Below are positions 15,522 to 25,163 of a DNA stretch of 64,000 bases, in pieces (position 1 is the first letter of the stretch; each line of letters begins with the position of its first letter). Under the pieces are notes generated by a model, which was not told the origin of the DNA, searched no databases, and saw only the letters and a program-made list of their open reading frames with translations. The DNA is from Methylophilus sp. (lineage in GTDB: Bacteria > Pseudomonadota > Gammaproteobacteria > Burkholderiales > Methylophilaceae): contig NZ_SSGF01000022.1 in the NCBI RefSeq assembly GCF_008015755.1, positions 1 through 64,000 on the forward strand, written 5' to 3'. A program made the translations under genes and the position numbers.

Positions 15522-18443
15522 ATGGATGACATCAACTACACCTCTTCCCAACCGCAAGCACCGAAGTATGATCCTGACAAGGATTACGGTACGCCCAAGT
15601 CAGACAGCACCACCATGGTGACGCTGAATATCGATGGCGTCGATGTGACGGTGCCTGATGGAACCTCGATTATGCATGCGGCACAGTTAGGTGGTGTGAC
15701 CGTGCCCAAGCTGTGTGCAACAGATTCTCTGGAACCGTTTGGCTCCTGTCGCTTGTGTTTGGTCGAGATTGAAGGCCGTCGTGGTTACCCAGCCTCTTGT
15801 ACGACGCCAGTCGCGCCTGGACTCAAGGTCAAAACGCAGACGCCGAAACTGGCTGATGTGCGTCGCGGAGTGATGGAGTTATATATCTCTGACCATCCGC
15901 TGGATTGCCTGACCTGTGCTGCCAATGGGGACTGTGAATTGCAAGACATGGCAGGCGCTGTGGGGCTGAGAGAAGTGCGTTATGGCTATGATGGCGAAAA
16001 TCACCTCGGTCAAGCCAAGGATGAATCCAATCCGTATTTCACCTTTGACCCGTCTAAATGCATCGTCTGTTCGCGTTGTGTACGTGCCTGTGAAGAAACC
16101 CAGGGTACTTTTGCGCTCACCATTCAGGGCCGTGGTTTTGAGAGCAAGGTGTCTGCCGGTAACACCGATTTTCTAGACTCAGAATGTGTGTCTTGTGGTG
16201 CTTGTGTGCAAGCTTGCCCAACCGCGACCTTGATGGAAAAAACCGTGATTGAGGCGGGTACACCAGAACATAAAGTCACCACGACTTGTGCTTATTGCGG
16301 GGTCGGTTGCAGCTTTGATGCCGAAATGAAAGGCGAGCAGGTGGTGCGTATGACACCGAGTAAAGAGGGTGGCGCCAACCACGGTCATAGCTGTGTCAAG
16401 GGACGTTTTGCCTGGGGATACGCCACCCATGCTGACCGCATCACCACGCCTATGATCCGTAAAAGTATTCATGACCCCTGGCAAAAAGTGGGCTGGGATG
16501 AGGCGTTTAATTATGCTGCCAGCGAAATCCAACGCATTCAAGCTAAATATGGCAAAGAGTCAGTAGGGGGTATTACCTCCAGCCGCTGTACCAATGAAGA
16601 GGTGTATGTCACACAAAAGCTGATTCGTGCGGTGTTTGGCACTAACAACGTAGATACCTGCGCCCGAGTTTGCCACAGCCCGACTGGCTATGGCTTAAAA
16701 CAAACCCTGGGTGAATCCGCTGGTACGCAGACGTTTGACTCCGTGATGAAGTCAGATGTGATTTTTGTCATGGGCGCCAATCCGACCGATGGTCACCCGG
16801 TGTTTGGTTCAATGATGAAACGCCGTTTGCGCGAGGGCGCCAAACTGATTGTGGTCGATCCGCGTGAAATTGACCTGGTAGACAACTCGCCGCACGTGCG
16901 TGCCGACTATCACTTGAAACTGCGTCCTGGGACTAACGTGGCGATCATTTCGGCCATATCACATGTGATTGTGACCGAAGGCCTGGTGCAGGAAGACTTT
17001 GTCAAAGCACGTTGTGAGTGGGATTCATTTGTGGCTTGGCGTGACTTTGCTGCCAAGCCTGAAAATTCACCAGAAGCATTGGAAAAAGAGTTAGGTGTGC
17101 CAGCCGATATCGTGCGTGAGGCTGCGCGTTTATATGCCACTGGCGGTAATGCAGCGATCTACTATGGGTTGGGCGTGACTGAGCATAGCCAAGGCTCTAC
17201 CACCGTCATGGGCATTGCCAACCTCGCCATGGCGACGGGCAACCTTGGTCGCGAAGGCGTGGGCGTGAACCCGTTACGCGGCCAGAACAACGTACAAGGC
17301 TCATGTGACATGGGCTCCATGCCGCATGAGTTCCCGGGTTATCGCCATGTGTCGGATGACGAAACGCGGGCGCAATTTGAGCAAGCCTGGGGCGTCAAGC
17401 TGAGTGCCGATCCTGGGTTGCGGATTCCTAATATGCTGGACCTGGCCGCCGAAGGCAGCTTTAAAGCGGTGTATTGCGTGGGTGAGGATATTGCGCAATC
17501 TGACCCTGACACCCAGCATGTGACACATGCACTGGAGAGTATGGAGTGCGTGATTGTGCAGGACTTGTTCCTCAACGAAACCGCTAAATTTGCCCACGTG
17601 TTTTTCCCAGGTGCGTCTTTCCTGGAGAAAAACGGCACCTTTACCAATGCCGAACGTCGCATTTCACCCGTGCGTAAAGTGATGACGCCCAAGAATGGTC
17701 TCAGAGACAATGGTCAGCATGAGGCCGGGATGGAAGACTGGGAAATTACAGCTAAATTCTCAGAAGCGTTGGGTTACCCTATGCATTATGCGCATGCCAG
17801 CGAAATCATGGATGAGATCGCGGCGCTGACACCGACCTTTACCGGCGTTAGTTTCAAAAAACTCGATGAACTGGGCAGTATCCAATGGCCATGTAATGAT
17901 GAAGCACCGACAGGCACGCCGACCATGCACGTCGATGAATTTGTGCGCGGTAAGGGTAAGTTTTTTATTACCCAATATGTGCCGACCACGGAGCGTGTCA
18001 ATCAGAAATACCCACTGATTTTGACCACCGGTCGTATTTTGTCGCAATACAATGTAGGCGCACAAACCCGCCGAACACATAACGTGGCCTGGCATCATGA
18101 GGATGTGATTGAAATTCATCCGCACGATGCTGAAGATCGCGGTATTGCTGAGGGCGATTGGGTAGGCATTAGCAGCCGTGCGGGTCAAACCGTGTTGCGT
18201 GCCAAAATTACCGAGCGCGTGCAGCCAGGCGTGGTGTATACCACTTTCCACCACCCTGAGTCAGGCGCCAATGTGATCACCACTGACAACTCCGACTGGG
18301 CAACCAATTGCCCTGAATATAAAGTCACGGCCGTTCAAGTATCCAAAGTGAACCAGTTATCTGATTGGCAACAGCATTACCGCGCATTTAGCGATACGCA
18401 AGTTGAATTGTCGGGAATGGATCCGCACACGGTTGTGTCTTGA
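15522..18443 (+). CDS. fdsA: NAD-dependent formate dehydrogenase, catalytic alpha subunit FdsA
   Basis: A 973-residue molybdenum bis-MGD enzyme that oxidises formate to CO2. In order: a plant-type [2Fe-2S] domain (about residues 32-110), a NuoG-like His/Cys3 cluster (HPLDCLTCAANGDC), two ferredoxin clusters (CIVCSRCVRAC and CVSCGACVQAC), a further [4Fe-4S] (CAYCGVGC) and the molybdopterin oxidoreductase domain. The molybdenum ligand is Cys384 in ARVCHSP, so this is a Cys enzyme, not a selenocysteine one. GGATGACG precedes the ATG. Its TGA overlaps the start of fdhD. Confidence 0.96.
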   Translation: MDDINYTSSQPQAPKYDPDKDYGTPKSDSTTMVTLNIDGVDVTVPDGTSIMHAAQLGGVTVPKLCATDSLEPFGSCRLCLVEIEGRRGYPASCTTPVAPGLKVKTQTPKLADVRRGVMELYISDHPLDCLTCAANGDCELQDMAGAVGLREVRYGYDGENHLGQAKDESNPYFTFDPSKCIVCSRCVRACEETQGTFALTIQGRGFESKVSAGNTDFLDSECVSCGACVQACPTATLMEKTVIEAGTPEHKVTTTCAYCGVGCSFDAEMKGEQVVRMTPSKEGGANHGHSCVKGRFAWGYATHADRITTPMIRKSIHDPWQKVGWDEAFNYAASEIQRIQAKYGKESVGGITSSRCTNEEVYVTQKLIRAVFGTNNVDTCARVCHSPTGYGLKQTLGESAGTQTFDSVMKSDVIFVMGANPTDGHPVFGSMMKRRLREGAKLIVVDPREIDLVDNSPHVRADYHLKLRPGTNVAIISAISHVIVTEGLVQEDFVKARCEWDSFVAWRDFAAKPENSPEALEKELGVPADIVREAARLYATGGNAAIYYGLGVTEHSQGSTTVMGIANLAMATGNLGREGVGVNPLRGQNNVQGSCDMGSMPHEFPGYRHVSDDETRAQFEQAWGVKLSADPGLRIPNMLDLAAEGSFKAVYCVGEDIAQSDPDTQHVTHALESMECVIVQDLFLNETAKFAHVFFPGASFLEKNGTFTNAERRISPVRKVMTPKNGLRDNGQHEAGMEDWEITAKFSEALGYPMHYAHASEIMDEIAALTPTFTGVSFKKLDELGSIQWPCNDEAPTGTPTMHVDEFVRGKGKFFITQYVPTTERVNQKYPLILTTGRILSQYNVGAQTRRTHNVAWHHEDVIEIHPHDAEDRGIAEGDWVGISSRAGQTVLRAKITERVQPGVVYTTFHHPESGANVITTDNSDWATNCPEYKVTAVQVSKVNQLSDWQQHYRAFSDTQVELSGMDPHTVVS

Positions 18444-19354
18444 TGACAGAGGTAGTCGATGTGAAAGATTGCCCATTGCCAGTGAGCAGTGAGTGGTCAT
18501 CGATGTCTGCCGAGCAGGCGGTGAGTACGCTGAACGTCACCCGCTGGCGCGAAGGGCAACCTGTTCTTGTGCCCGATGCCGTGGCACAAGAAGTGCCGAT
18601 TGCGCTGGTGTATAACGGTATTTCGCATGTGGTGATGCTGGCGACGCCGGCCGACCTTGAGGATTTTGCCTATGGCTTTTCGTTTACTGAGGGCATTATC
18701 ACGCATCGTGGCCAGATTTATGGCGTAGAAGCAAAAGCTTTGTTTGATGCGCAGGGCCAATTGCAAGGCGTAGAGCTGCATATTGAATTGGCGACGCAGC
18801 AATTTACGGCGCTCAAGGCCCAGCGCCGCAATTTAACCGGCCGCACAGGCTGTGGCTTATGCGGTGCAGAGAGTTTGCAGCAAGTATTTAAACAGCCCAA
18901 GTCAGCCACCAGTGCGTTGGTGGCCGTGTCATCGTCGGCCATTGATGCCGCAATGCTGGGCTTGAAGTCACAACAACCGCTACAGCAACTGACAGGCGCG
19001 ACCCACGCCAGTGCGATTGCGGATGCCAGTGGGCAGGTGGTATGCGTGCGCGAGGATGTGGGCAGGCATAATGCACTGGATAAACTGATTGGCAGCCTGT
19101 TGCGGCAGGACTGTGATTTTTCAATGTTTTGGCCGCAACATTGGGTGTTGACGACCAGCAGGGCCAGTTACGAAATGGTGCAGAAAGTAGCCATGGCTGG
19201 CGGGCAGACCTTGATTGCTTTGTCTGCGCCTACCGCACTGGCGGTGAGTCTGGCACAAGAGTATGGATTTTTGCTGGTGGGTTTTGCCAAAATCGGGCAG
19301 TGCGTGGTGTATAGCGGCGCCCTGTCAGAAACTGACGCACGTGAGTCTTGCTAG
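18443..19354 (+). CDS. fdhD: Formate dehydrogenase accessory sulfurtransferase FdhD (FdsC)
   Basis: A 303-residue chaperone that transfers sulfur from IscS to the molybdenum cofactor and delivers it to FdsA. The sulfur-carrying CXXC is in GRTGCGLCGAES near residue 135. The conserved VREDVGRHNALDKLIG stretch near residue 200 is also present. The ATG at 18443 shares its A with the fdsA stop (TGATG), which implies coupled translation. Confidence 0.93.
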   Translation: MTEVVDVKDCPLPVSSEWSSMSAEQAVSTLNVTRWREGQPVLVPDAVAQEVPIALVYNGISHVVMLATPADLEDFAYGFSFTEGIITHRGQIYGVEAKALFDAQGQLQGVELHIELATQQFTALKAQRRNLTGRTGCGLCGAESLQQVFKQPKSATSALVAVSSSAIDAAMLGLKSQQPLQQLTGATHASAIADASGQVVCVREDVGRHNALDKLIGSLLRQDCDFSMFWPQHWVLTTSRASYEMVQKVAMAGGQTLIALSAPTALAVSLAQEYGFLLVGFAKIGQCVVYSGALSETDARESC

Positions 19355-19369
19355 AAAGAGTGTAAGCCT

Positions 19370-19588
19370 ATGGAAGTGGAAAAACTGATTAAGATGGCCA
19401 ACCAGATTGGTGATTTCTTCGAAGCCAATCCAGATGTGGAAGAGGCGAAGCTGGAGATTGCCAGTCACCTGAAAAAATTCTGGAATTCAGTGATGATTAA
19501 ATCATTGGTTGCGCATGTGCAGCAGCATCAAGGGCAGGGCCTGCATCCCAGAGTGCTCGCTGCCATCCAGCAACACGTGCAGGCATAA
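19370..19588 (+). CDS. fdsD: Formate dehydrogenase delta subunit FdsD
   Basis: A 72-residue helical protein of the FdsD family. It begins with LIKMANQIGDFF, as these proteins do, and has AAIQQHV near the end. FdsD is needed for full activity or assembly of soluble formate dehydrogenase although it carries no cofactor. It is the last gene of fdsG-fdsB-fdsA-fdhD-fdsD, 15 bases after fdhD. No clear terminator follows. Confidence 0.9.
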   Translation: MEVEKLIKMANQIGDFFEANPDVEEAKLEIASHLKKFWNSVMIKSLVAHVQQHQGQGLHPRVLAAIQQHVQA

Positions 19589-19655
19589 GTGATTTCGGTC
19601 TGCGCGTATGATTACTTAGCGCGATGTGCGTCAAACCCTCCGCCTTAAAAAATCC

Positions 19656-21335
19656 TTAATGGCGCTGTAGTAACCTGAAAGACTCCCTATTTTGGCGGGT
19701 TTGTTCGCCTTCCCAAATGACACGCCATTCTTCGCCAGGCAGTAGATGGCGTTTACCTGGCTGGTCTTCAATCAGATATAAATCACATTGCGTTGATTTT
19801 GCTTGTTCATTATCTTTGAGGTGTATGCCCGCGTGATAATGCAGCAGGTCCTCTTGTGAGGCGCCTATATTCTGGGCGTGTATGCAGTTGTAATGCGCAG
19901 GCAGATGTTTGCGTAAGTCTTCAAACAGCGGCTGGTAGGTACGTGCCGCTTCTATCATCGGTAGCCATAAGCTCATGAAAACTGTCCAAGCGCAGGTCAT
20001 GCCGATCGCCCAGTTGGTCGCGCTGGAGCGGTTGGAGTGTTTGGCGCGCAACACGATGGATAGCCAAATGAGCGTTACGGCGACGGCAATCGCACCATAG
20101 AGCAGGCTAAAGCGGATGGTTTCCAAGCCGGATAAATAACTCAGGCGCTGGTAAAGTTTTACCGGTGAACCATTCAGCATGGCCCACCATCCCAGCCAGG
20201 CCATGGCAATCAAAATGCCAAACAAAATCAAGCCAAACCAGTTTAAGGCACCGGCGGCGCCACGTTTGAGCGTTTCTATACTGCCCGCAGCCAACACTGT
20301 TAATGGCACCAGCAGCGGCAATGCACTGACTTCGCTGCGGTCGCTCATAAAGCCAATCAATATAAACGCGATGCTCAAGAAAATGAGGCTTAGCTGAAAA
20401 CGGTAGGTGGTCAATACGGAGTGTCTGAATCGCCAAACGCCCCACATGGCAAATGGCAGTGCTGGCCAGGCATACCAGGCCAGCGTTCTTAAAAAGTAGC
20501 CATGGTTACCAGGTAGCTGTAATTGCCATTGCGATTGCCACCAAGCGTGCCATAGCCCAGGCGCCCATTGCTGGCAAAGCCAGCACCAGAGCCATATCCC
20601 TGGCATGGCAAGCAACGTGCCCGCCAGCATGGCACGATAGGTCGGGCGATGCTGGCGTATATCAGGTACCAATAACAGGCAGATGACTGACAGCATGATG
20701 GTCAGTGCAGGCACAATGCCACCTGCTAAAAAAGCGATTAACAGGCCTGTGCCTAGCAACCACATGGCGCGTATCGGTTTGCGCATGACCAGCGCCAGCG
20801 CGTAAAAAGCCATGCTGATGCCACTGAGTGCAGCCACCGCGGGCATCATGGTGTGCGCGCTGACGACCAGCCCCAGGCAGCCGATGAAAATAAAATTGGT
20901 TTGACGGCCGACGCCAAGATTCCATAACTCGCGGCCACTGAGGCCGGTCATAATCAGGGTGACCAGCATCCAGATACCGACACTGAGTCTGGCGGCGTCG
21001 TGCGTAGGCAATAGGGGAGATAATAAATGAGCAAAGCCAGTGGCCGCCCAATAGAACAAGGGTGGGGTTTCCAGCAAGGGATGTCCGGCAGAGACTGGGG
21101 CGATCCAGTGGCCGTGCGTCCAACTATCTGCAGACAGAAACGGGTAGTCGATCAGGGTTTGAATGATGCTGGCTGATTGCGACTCAAAAGGTTTCCATGG
21201 CGAGTGGCCGATTAATCCGACGCACAGCCAGATGGCACATAGCAAAATTAGCAAATGCGTTTTTGCGCGTTCGCCCACTTTGGCGCGAGGCGTGGCCATG
21301 TTTTCTTGCCAGTCGTGATCAATATAAAACTGCAT
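19656..21335 (-). CDS. ArnT-like (GT-C fold) membrane glycosyltransferase
   Basis: A protein of up to 559 residues with about eleven to thirteen hydrophobic segments and a soluble C-terminal part. Early features fit the GT39/ArnT-like superfamily, which moves sugars from polyprenyl phosphate carriers on the periplasmic side: an acidic residue in the first loop (PWKPFESQSA) and a PLLETPPLFYW loop. The substrate cannot be read from the sequence; lipid A or protein O-glycosylation are both possible. An alternative ATG at 21299 would remove 12 N-terminal residues. It stands alone between fdsD and rpmE. Confidence 0.7.
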   Translation of the reverse strand: MQFYIDHDWQENMATPRAKVGERAKTHLLILLCAIWLCVGLIGHSPWKPFESQSASIIQTLIDYPFLSADSWTHGHWIAPVSAGHPLLETPPLFYWAATGFAHLLSPLLPTHDAARLSVGIWMLVTLIMTGLSGRELWNLGVGRQTNFIFIGCLGLVVSAHTMMPAVAALSGISMAFYALALVMRKPIRAMWLLGTGLLIAFLAGGIVPALTIMLSVICLLLVPDIRQHRPTYRAMLAGTLLAMPGIWLWCWLCQQWAPGLWHAWWQSQWQLQLPGNHGYFLRTLAWYAWPALPFAMWGVWRFRHSVLTTYRFQLSLIFLSIAFILIGFMSDRSEVSALPLLVPLTVLAAGSIETLKRGAAGALNWFGLILFGILIAMAWLGWWAMLNGSPVKLYQRLSYLSGLETIRFSLLYGAIAVAVTLIWLSIVLRAKHSNRSSATNWAIGMTCAWTVFMSLWLPMIEAARTYQPLFEDLRKHLPAHYNCIHAQNIGASQEDLLHYHAGIHLKDNEQAKSTQCDLYLIEDQPGKRHLLPGEEWRVIWEGEQTRQNRESFRLLQRH

Positions 21336-21435
21336 GGATGTGAAGCTGTCTGGTTGAAACCTATCTGGTTGAGTGCGCGTCGCAGAATGCCTGCATTATG
21401 ACAGTGTGATATTACGCCTGAAATGCCACGCTATA

Positions 21436-21464
21436 AAAACAAAAAAGGCAGCCATGCTGCCTTT
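21436..21464 (-). terminator. Intrinsic terminator of rpmE
   Basis: Read on the minus strand, AAAGGCAGC pairs with GCTGCCTTT around a 3-base loop, and a T run follows. It lies 20 bases after the rpmE stop. Confidence 0.85.
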
Positions 21465-21484
21465 CTGGACCAACTTCGCCGAAA

Positions 21485-21685
21485 TTACATGCCGTATTTT
21501 TGGCGGAATTTCTCAACGCGACCTGCCGTATCCACGATCTTCTGTTTGCCAGTGTAGAACGGGTGGCATTGTGAACATACTTCAATGTTCAGGTCTTTAC
21601 CTGTAGTAGAACGGGTTTGGAATTTGTTGCCACAGCTACATGTGACGTTGATTTCCGGGTAATTTGGGTGAATGTCAGCTTTCAT
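21485..21685 (-). CDS. rpmE: 50S ribosomal protein L31
   Basis: A 66-residue L31 of the zinc-binding (C+) type, with Cys16 and Cys18 in CSCG and Cys37 and Cys40 in CSQCHPF. It bridges the ribosomal subunits. It is a single-gene unit with a good promoter upstream and a terminator downstream. Confidence 0.97.
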   Translation of the reverse strand: MKADIHPNYPEINVTCSCGNKFQTRSTTGKDLNIEVCSQCHPFYTGKQKIVDTAGRVEKFRQKYGM

Positions 21686-21726
21686 GCTTTTCTCTCTAAT
21701 CTGTAAGCAGTTGCAGTAAACGCGCG

Positions 21727-21755
21727 ATTATCTATGATTTTTATGGATTTATCAA
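21727..21755 (-). promoter_or_regulatory. Sigma70 promoter of rpmE
   Basis: On the minus strand a TTGATA -35 box (21750-21755) and a GATAAT -10 box (21727-21732) are separated by exactly 17 bases. The transcript would start near 21720, about 35 bases before the ATG. Confidence 0.72.
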
Positions 21756-21790
21756 TAGTTAAATCATAAATAATCGCATCTAGGGCGACA

Positions 21791-23050
21791 TTAGCCGCGA
21801 CGCATGCTGTCGAAGAAGTCGTTGTTGCTCTTGGTCGCCTTGATTTTGTCGAGCAAGAACTCCATCGCCTCGAGGTCGTCCATTGGGTAGAGCAGTTTGC
21901 GCAATACCCATATTTTTTGCAGTACGTCTTTATCCAGCAGCAGCTCTTCGCGGCGGGTGCCAGATTTGTTGACGTTGATCGCAGGGTAGGTACGTTTCTC
22001 GGCCATACGTCTATCCAGATGGATTTCCATGTTGCCGGTGCCTTTAAACTCTTCGTAAATCACGTCATCCATACGTGAGCCGGTGTCCACCAGCGCTGTC
22101 GCGATAATGGTCAGTGAACCACCTTCTTCGACGTTACGCGCAGCACCAAAAAAGCGTTTCGGCTTTTGCAGGGCGTTGGCATCCACACCACCGGTCAATA
22201 CCTTGCCTGAGGAAGGAATCACGGTATTGTAAGCACGGGCCAGTCTAGTAATCGAATCCAGCAGAATCACCACGTCTTTTTTGTGTTCTACCAGGCGTTT
22301 GGCTTTTTCTAGTACCATTTCGGCCACTTGTACGTGACGGGTGGCAGGCTCATCAAACGTCGATGCCACCACTTCGCCGCGCACAGAACGCGTCATTTCA
22401 GTCACTTCTTCCGGGCGCTCATCAATCAGCAGTACGATCATGATACAGTCAGGATGGTTGGCGGTAATGGCATGCGCAATGTTTTGCAGCATGACGGTTT
22501 TACCACTTTTCGGGCTGGCGACCAGCAATGCGCGTTGGCCTCTACCAATCGGCGCAATCATGTCGATGACGCGGCTGGTAATGTTCTCTTCGCCGCGGAT
22601 CTCTCGTTCCAGCTTTAATGGCACGGTCGGGAACAGCGGCGTCAGGTTTTCAAACAAAATCTTATGTTTGGTGTTTTCTGGCGCCTCGTTGTTGACGCTA
22701 TCCACTTTGACCAATGCAAAATAGCGTTCGCCGTCCTTGGGGGTGCGAATCTCACCCTGGATGCTGTCACCTGTGTGCAGGTTAAAGCGGCGGATTTGCG
22801 AAGGCGAGACGTAAATATCGTCCGGGCCCGCCAGGTAGGATGTATCTGGAGAACGCAAAAAGCCGAATCCGTCTGGTAATACCTCCAGAGTGCCATCGCC
22901 AAAAATGCTGTCGCCTTTTTTAGCCTTGTTTTTAAGGATCGCAAAAATAAGATCTTGCTTGCGCATGCGGCTGGCATTTTCAATGTCATTGGCAATGGCC
23001 ATGTCGACCAGTTCGGTCACGGGGAGATGTTTGAGGTCGGATAAGTGCAT
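21791..23050 (-). CDS. rho: Transcription termination factor Rho
   Basis: A 419-residue hexameric RNA helicase that ends transcription at Rho-dependent sites. The N-terminal cold-shock-like RNA-binding domain (FGFLRSP near residue 54) is followed by a RecA-type ATPase with Walker A SPKSGKT near residue 180 and [11 protein letters not shown]. Length and order match the family, with no insert. It follows trxA on the same strand, separated by an intrinsic terminator. Confidence 0.97.
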   Translation of the reverse strand: MHLSDLKHLPVTELVDMAIANDIENASRMRKQDLIFAILKNKAKKGDSIFGDGTLEVLPDGFGFLRSPDTSYLAGPDDIYVSPSQIRRFNLHTGDSIQGEIRTPKDGERYFALVKVDSVNNEAPENTKHKILFENLTPLFPTVPLKLEREIRGEENITSRVIDMIAPIGRGQRALLVASPKSGKTVMLQNIAHAITANHPDCIMIVLLIDERPEEVTEMTRSVRGEVVASTFDEPATRHVQVAEMVLEKAKRLVEHKKDVVILLDSITRLARAYNTVIPSSGKVLTGGVDANALQKPKRFFGAARNVEEGGSLTIIATALVDTGSRMDDVIYEEFKGTGNMEIHLDRRMAEKRTYPAINVNKSGTRREELLLDKDVLQKIWVLRKLLYPMDDLEAMEFLLDKIKATKSNNDFFDSMRRG

Positions 23051-23090
23051 TGAGTAACTCGCTAGACTGAGAAACGGCGGAGAGATTGAA

Positions 23091-23123
23091 AAGAAAACCC
23101 GGTTTCGCAGACTGGAAACCGGG
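23091..23123 (-). terminator. Intrinsic terminator between trxA and rho
   Basis: On the minus strand CCCGGTTTC (stem), an 8-base loop and GAAACCGGG are followed by TTTTCTTTT. It begins 9 bases after the trxA stop and ends 41 bases before the rho start, so rho is fed either by readthrough or by its own promoter. Confidence 0.88.
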
Positions 23124-23131
23124 TAAGTAGA

Positions 23132-23458
23132 TTAAATGTTGCTGTCGATAAACGCGCTGAGTTGAGACTTGGACAATGCGCCGACTTTAGTCGCTTCTAC
23201 ATTGCCGTTTTTAAACAACATCAGGGTTGGGATGCCACGAATGCCGTATTTTGGCGGCGTATTCTGGTTATCATCAATGTTCAGTTTTGCCACTTTCAGA
23301 CGGCCAGCGTATTCTTTGCTGATATCGTCCAAAATCGGTGCAATCATTTTACAAGGGCCGCACCATTCTGCCCAATAATCCACCAGGACAGGAACCGTGG
23401 ATTGCAATACTTCTTGTTCAAAGCTGGCGTCGCTTAAATGGGTAATGTTGTCGCTCAT
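23132..23458 (-). CDS. trxA: Thioredoxin 1
   Basis: A 108-residue cytoplasmic thioredoxin with the active site WCGPC near residue 33 and the cis-Pro in [10 protein letters not shown]. It reduces disulfides in many enzymes, probably including the Bcp-type peroxiredoxin encoded at 7556-8026. Its usual bacterial neighbour rho lies downstream. Confidence 0.97.
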   Translation of the reverse strand: MSDNITHLSDASFEQEVLQSTVPVLVDYWAEWCGPCKMIAPILDDISKEYAGRLKVAKLNIDDNQNTPPKYGIRGIPTLMLFKNGNVEATKVGALSKSQLSAFIDSNI

Positions 23459-23595
23459 TATTGCCTCTTAAGAATGGTGAAGAATTTAAATCAAATGTAG
23501 ACTGGATTTAAACAGAAAATTTTTGAAAGTGTGGCTAAATTTTGTTTGAATTAGTAATTTGCTGAAAGATGAAATTACCAAACGAGATAACAACT

Positions 23596-23625
23596 AGTAT
23601 AGCAACAGTTTTCAAGCATAATCAA
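23596..23625 (-). promoter_or_regulatory. Candidate sigma70 promoter of trxA
   Basis: On the minus strand TTGATT (23620-23625) and TATACT (23596-23601) are 18 bases apart. The transcript would have a leader of about 130 bases before the trxA ATG. Confidence 0.55.
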
Positions 23626-23650
23626 GTTTTTTCGGTCACTGGTATTCAGT

Positions 23651-24178
23651 ATGGGGAGTGTTTTGAATAAAAACAAGGGCTGGCGTCTGTTAAATCTTCT
23701 GTTCACACATTTGTTGGTAGCGGTGTTGAGTGTTTGCATGCAGGGTCATTGTCTGGCAGCAGCGCCGGCGGCGAACTGGGTAATGCAGGATATGGCTGGG
23801 CAGACACATCAGCTCTCGCAATACAAAGGACGCTGGGTAGTGGTGAACTATTGGGCGCCATGGTGTCCGCCATGTCTGGAAGAAATGCCGGAGCTGGTGA
23901 CGTTTTACGATGCGCAGGCAAACCACAATGTCATGTTGCTGGGGGTGGCGGTGCAATACGAAACTGTGCAAAGCGTGAAAAAGTATGCCGACGATATGCT
24001 GATTTCTTATCCGATTATACTCGGCGATGCGCAGAAAATTGCGATACCGACACCAGAAGTGCTGCCCACCACTTATATTTATACGCCGGATGGCTCGCTG
24101 TACAAAGTCAAACGCGGCGCGTTAAGCAGGCAATGGTTAGAAAGCTTGCTTAAAGCCGCCGCGTCAGCGCCTAAATAA
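23651..24178 (+). CDS. Exported TlpA/ResA-like thiol-disulfide oxidoreductase
   Basis: A 175-residue protein with an N-terminal membrane anchor or signal peptide (hydrophobic residues about 15-36) and a periplasmic thioredoxin fold with active site WCPPC near residue 74. Such proteins act as reductants in cytochrome c maturation or as general periplasmic thiol reductases; a role in loading haem into the c-type cytochromes of methanol oxidation is possible but not shown. The annotated ATG is at 23651. A TTG at 23663 has a better ribosome site (GGGGAG) and may be the true start. Confidence 0.82.
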   Translation: MGSVLNKNKGWRLLNLLFTHLLVAVLSVCMQGHCLAAAPAANWVMQDMAGQTHQLSQYKGRWVVVNYWAPWCPPCLEEMPELVTFYDAQANHNVMLLGVAVQYETVQSVKKYADDMLISYPIILGDAQKIAIPTPEVLPTTYIYTPDGSLYKVKRGALSRQWLESLLKAAASAPK

Positions 24179-24187
24179 CGTTTAACA

Positions 24188-24475
24188 CTAAATGGTGACA
24201 GTTTCGCCAGCTGGATTAATGACGCTGAGCTGGTTTTCTTTGGCAAATTGAATCAGCTGCTCAAATCCAGCCGGGTTCACGTCCTTTAATTTCATATCCA
24301 CCGATAAACTGCGCACGTTATTGACCAACTTTGGTTTCAGGTAGGGCGAGTAGCGCAGTTTTTTGTCATCGCCAAACGTGGCGTAGGTACTGCACATGCG
24401 GTCCACCCAGTCACTCGGGCGAAAAGGCTTGCCGGCCAATGTAATGCCCTGAATAATAATTTCCTGATTTTCCAT
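24188..24475 (-). CDS. DUF3579 family protein
   Basis: A 95-residue cytoplasmic protein that I recognise as the DUF3579 family of betaproteobacteria, by its opening IIIQGITLAGKPFRPSDW and its DRMCSTYATFG segment. No function is known. It ends 9 bases from the convergent TlpA-like gene and follows dolP by 28 bases, so it may be part of the dolP transcript. Confidence 0.8.
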   Translation of the reverse strand: MENQEIIIQGITLAGKPFRPSDWVDRMCSTYATFGDDKKLRYSPYLKPKLVNNVRSLSVDMKLKDVNPAGFEQLIQFAKENQLSVINPAGETVTI

Positions 24476-24503
24476 GCAGATTCCTTAAAAGCGAAGTTAA
24501 CAA

Positions 24504-25088
24504 TTAATTGGTGTATTCAAATACTTTGACGACTTTAGTCACGCCTTCGGTGGTTCTGGCGATTTCAACGGCGTCCGCGGCTTCTTTTTCAGACACAATG
24601 CCCATCAGGTAAACCACGCTGCCTTCGGTGACGACTTTCACCACGTTGGCTGGGAACAGGCGCTCACTAACAAAGCGTGTTTTGACTTTGGTGGTGAGGT
24701 AAGTGTCGTTACTACGGTCGCCAATCGACGAGGCAGGGGCAACGGTCAGCCCATTGTGAATGTTGCGCACATTGGAGATTTCACGTGTCAGCGTTTCTGC
24801 TTGTGTCAGTTGGCCTTCGTTAGGCACTTCGCCAGACAGCAGCACAATGCGGTTGTAGCTGGTGACATTAATATGCGAGGCTTTATCCATATATTGCGAC
24901 AAGCGTTTGAGGGTTTTTAATTCGATGTTTTCATCTTCTACATAAATACCAGAGGTGCGGCGATCTGCTGCCATCGCGCCGCCTGCGGCTGCGCCACCGA
25001 CCACGGCTGGAAAGCAGCCGCTCAATTGGGTGCTGATCAATAACAAAGCAATGGCAGAAACTTTTCTGGTGAAAATTGGTTGGGTCAT
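24504..25088 (-). CDS. dolP: DolP-like outer-membrane lipoprotein with two BON domains
   Basis: A 194-residue lipoprotein with lipobox LSGC (Cys25) followed by a Gly/Ala-rich stretch and two BON domains (about residues 50-118 and 125-192). This matches DolP (YraP), a phospholipid-binding outer-membrane protein linked to envelope integrity and BAM function. It follows yraN on the same strand by 75 bases, the order seen in many proteobacteria. Confidence 0.87.
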   Translation of the reverse strand: MTQPIFTRKVSAIALLLISTQLSGCFPAVVGGAAAGGAMAADRRTSGIYVEDENIELKTLKRLSQYMDKASHINVTSYNRIVLLSGEVPNEGQLTQAETLTREISNVRNIHNGLTVAPASSIGDRSNDTYLTTKVKTRFVSERLFPANVVKVVTEGSVVYLMGIVSEKEAADAVEIARTTEGVTKVVKVFEYTN

Positions 25089-25163
25089 GAAACTTCCTTG
25101 ATCGACGACAAAAACTAAAGATGCTGGGTGTGACAGCAGAAGATTAATAAAATTCTACGCTTT

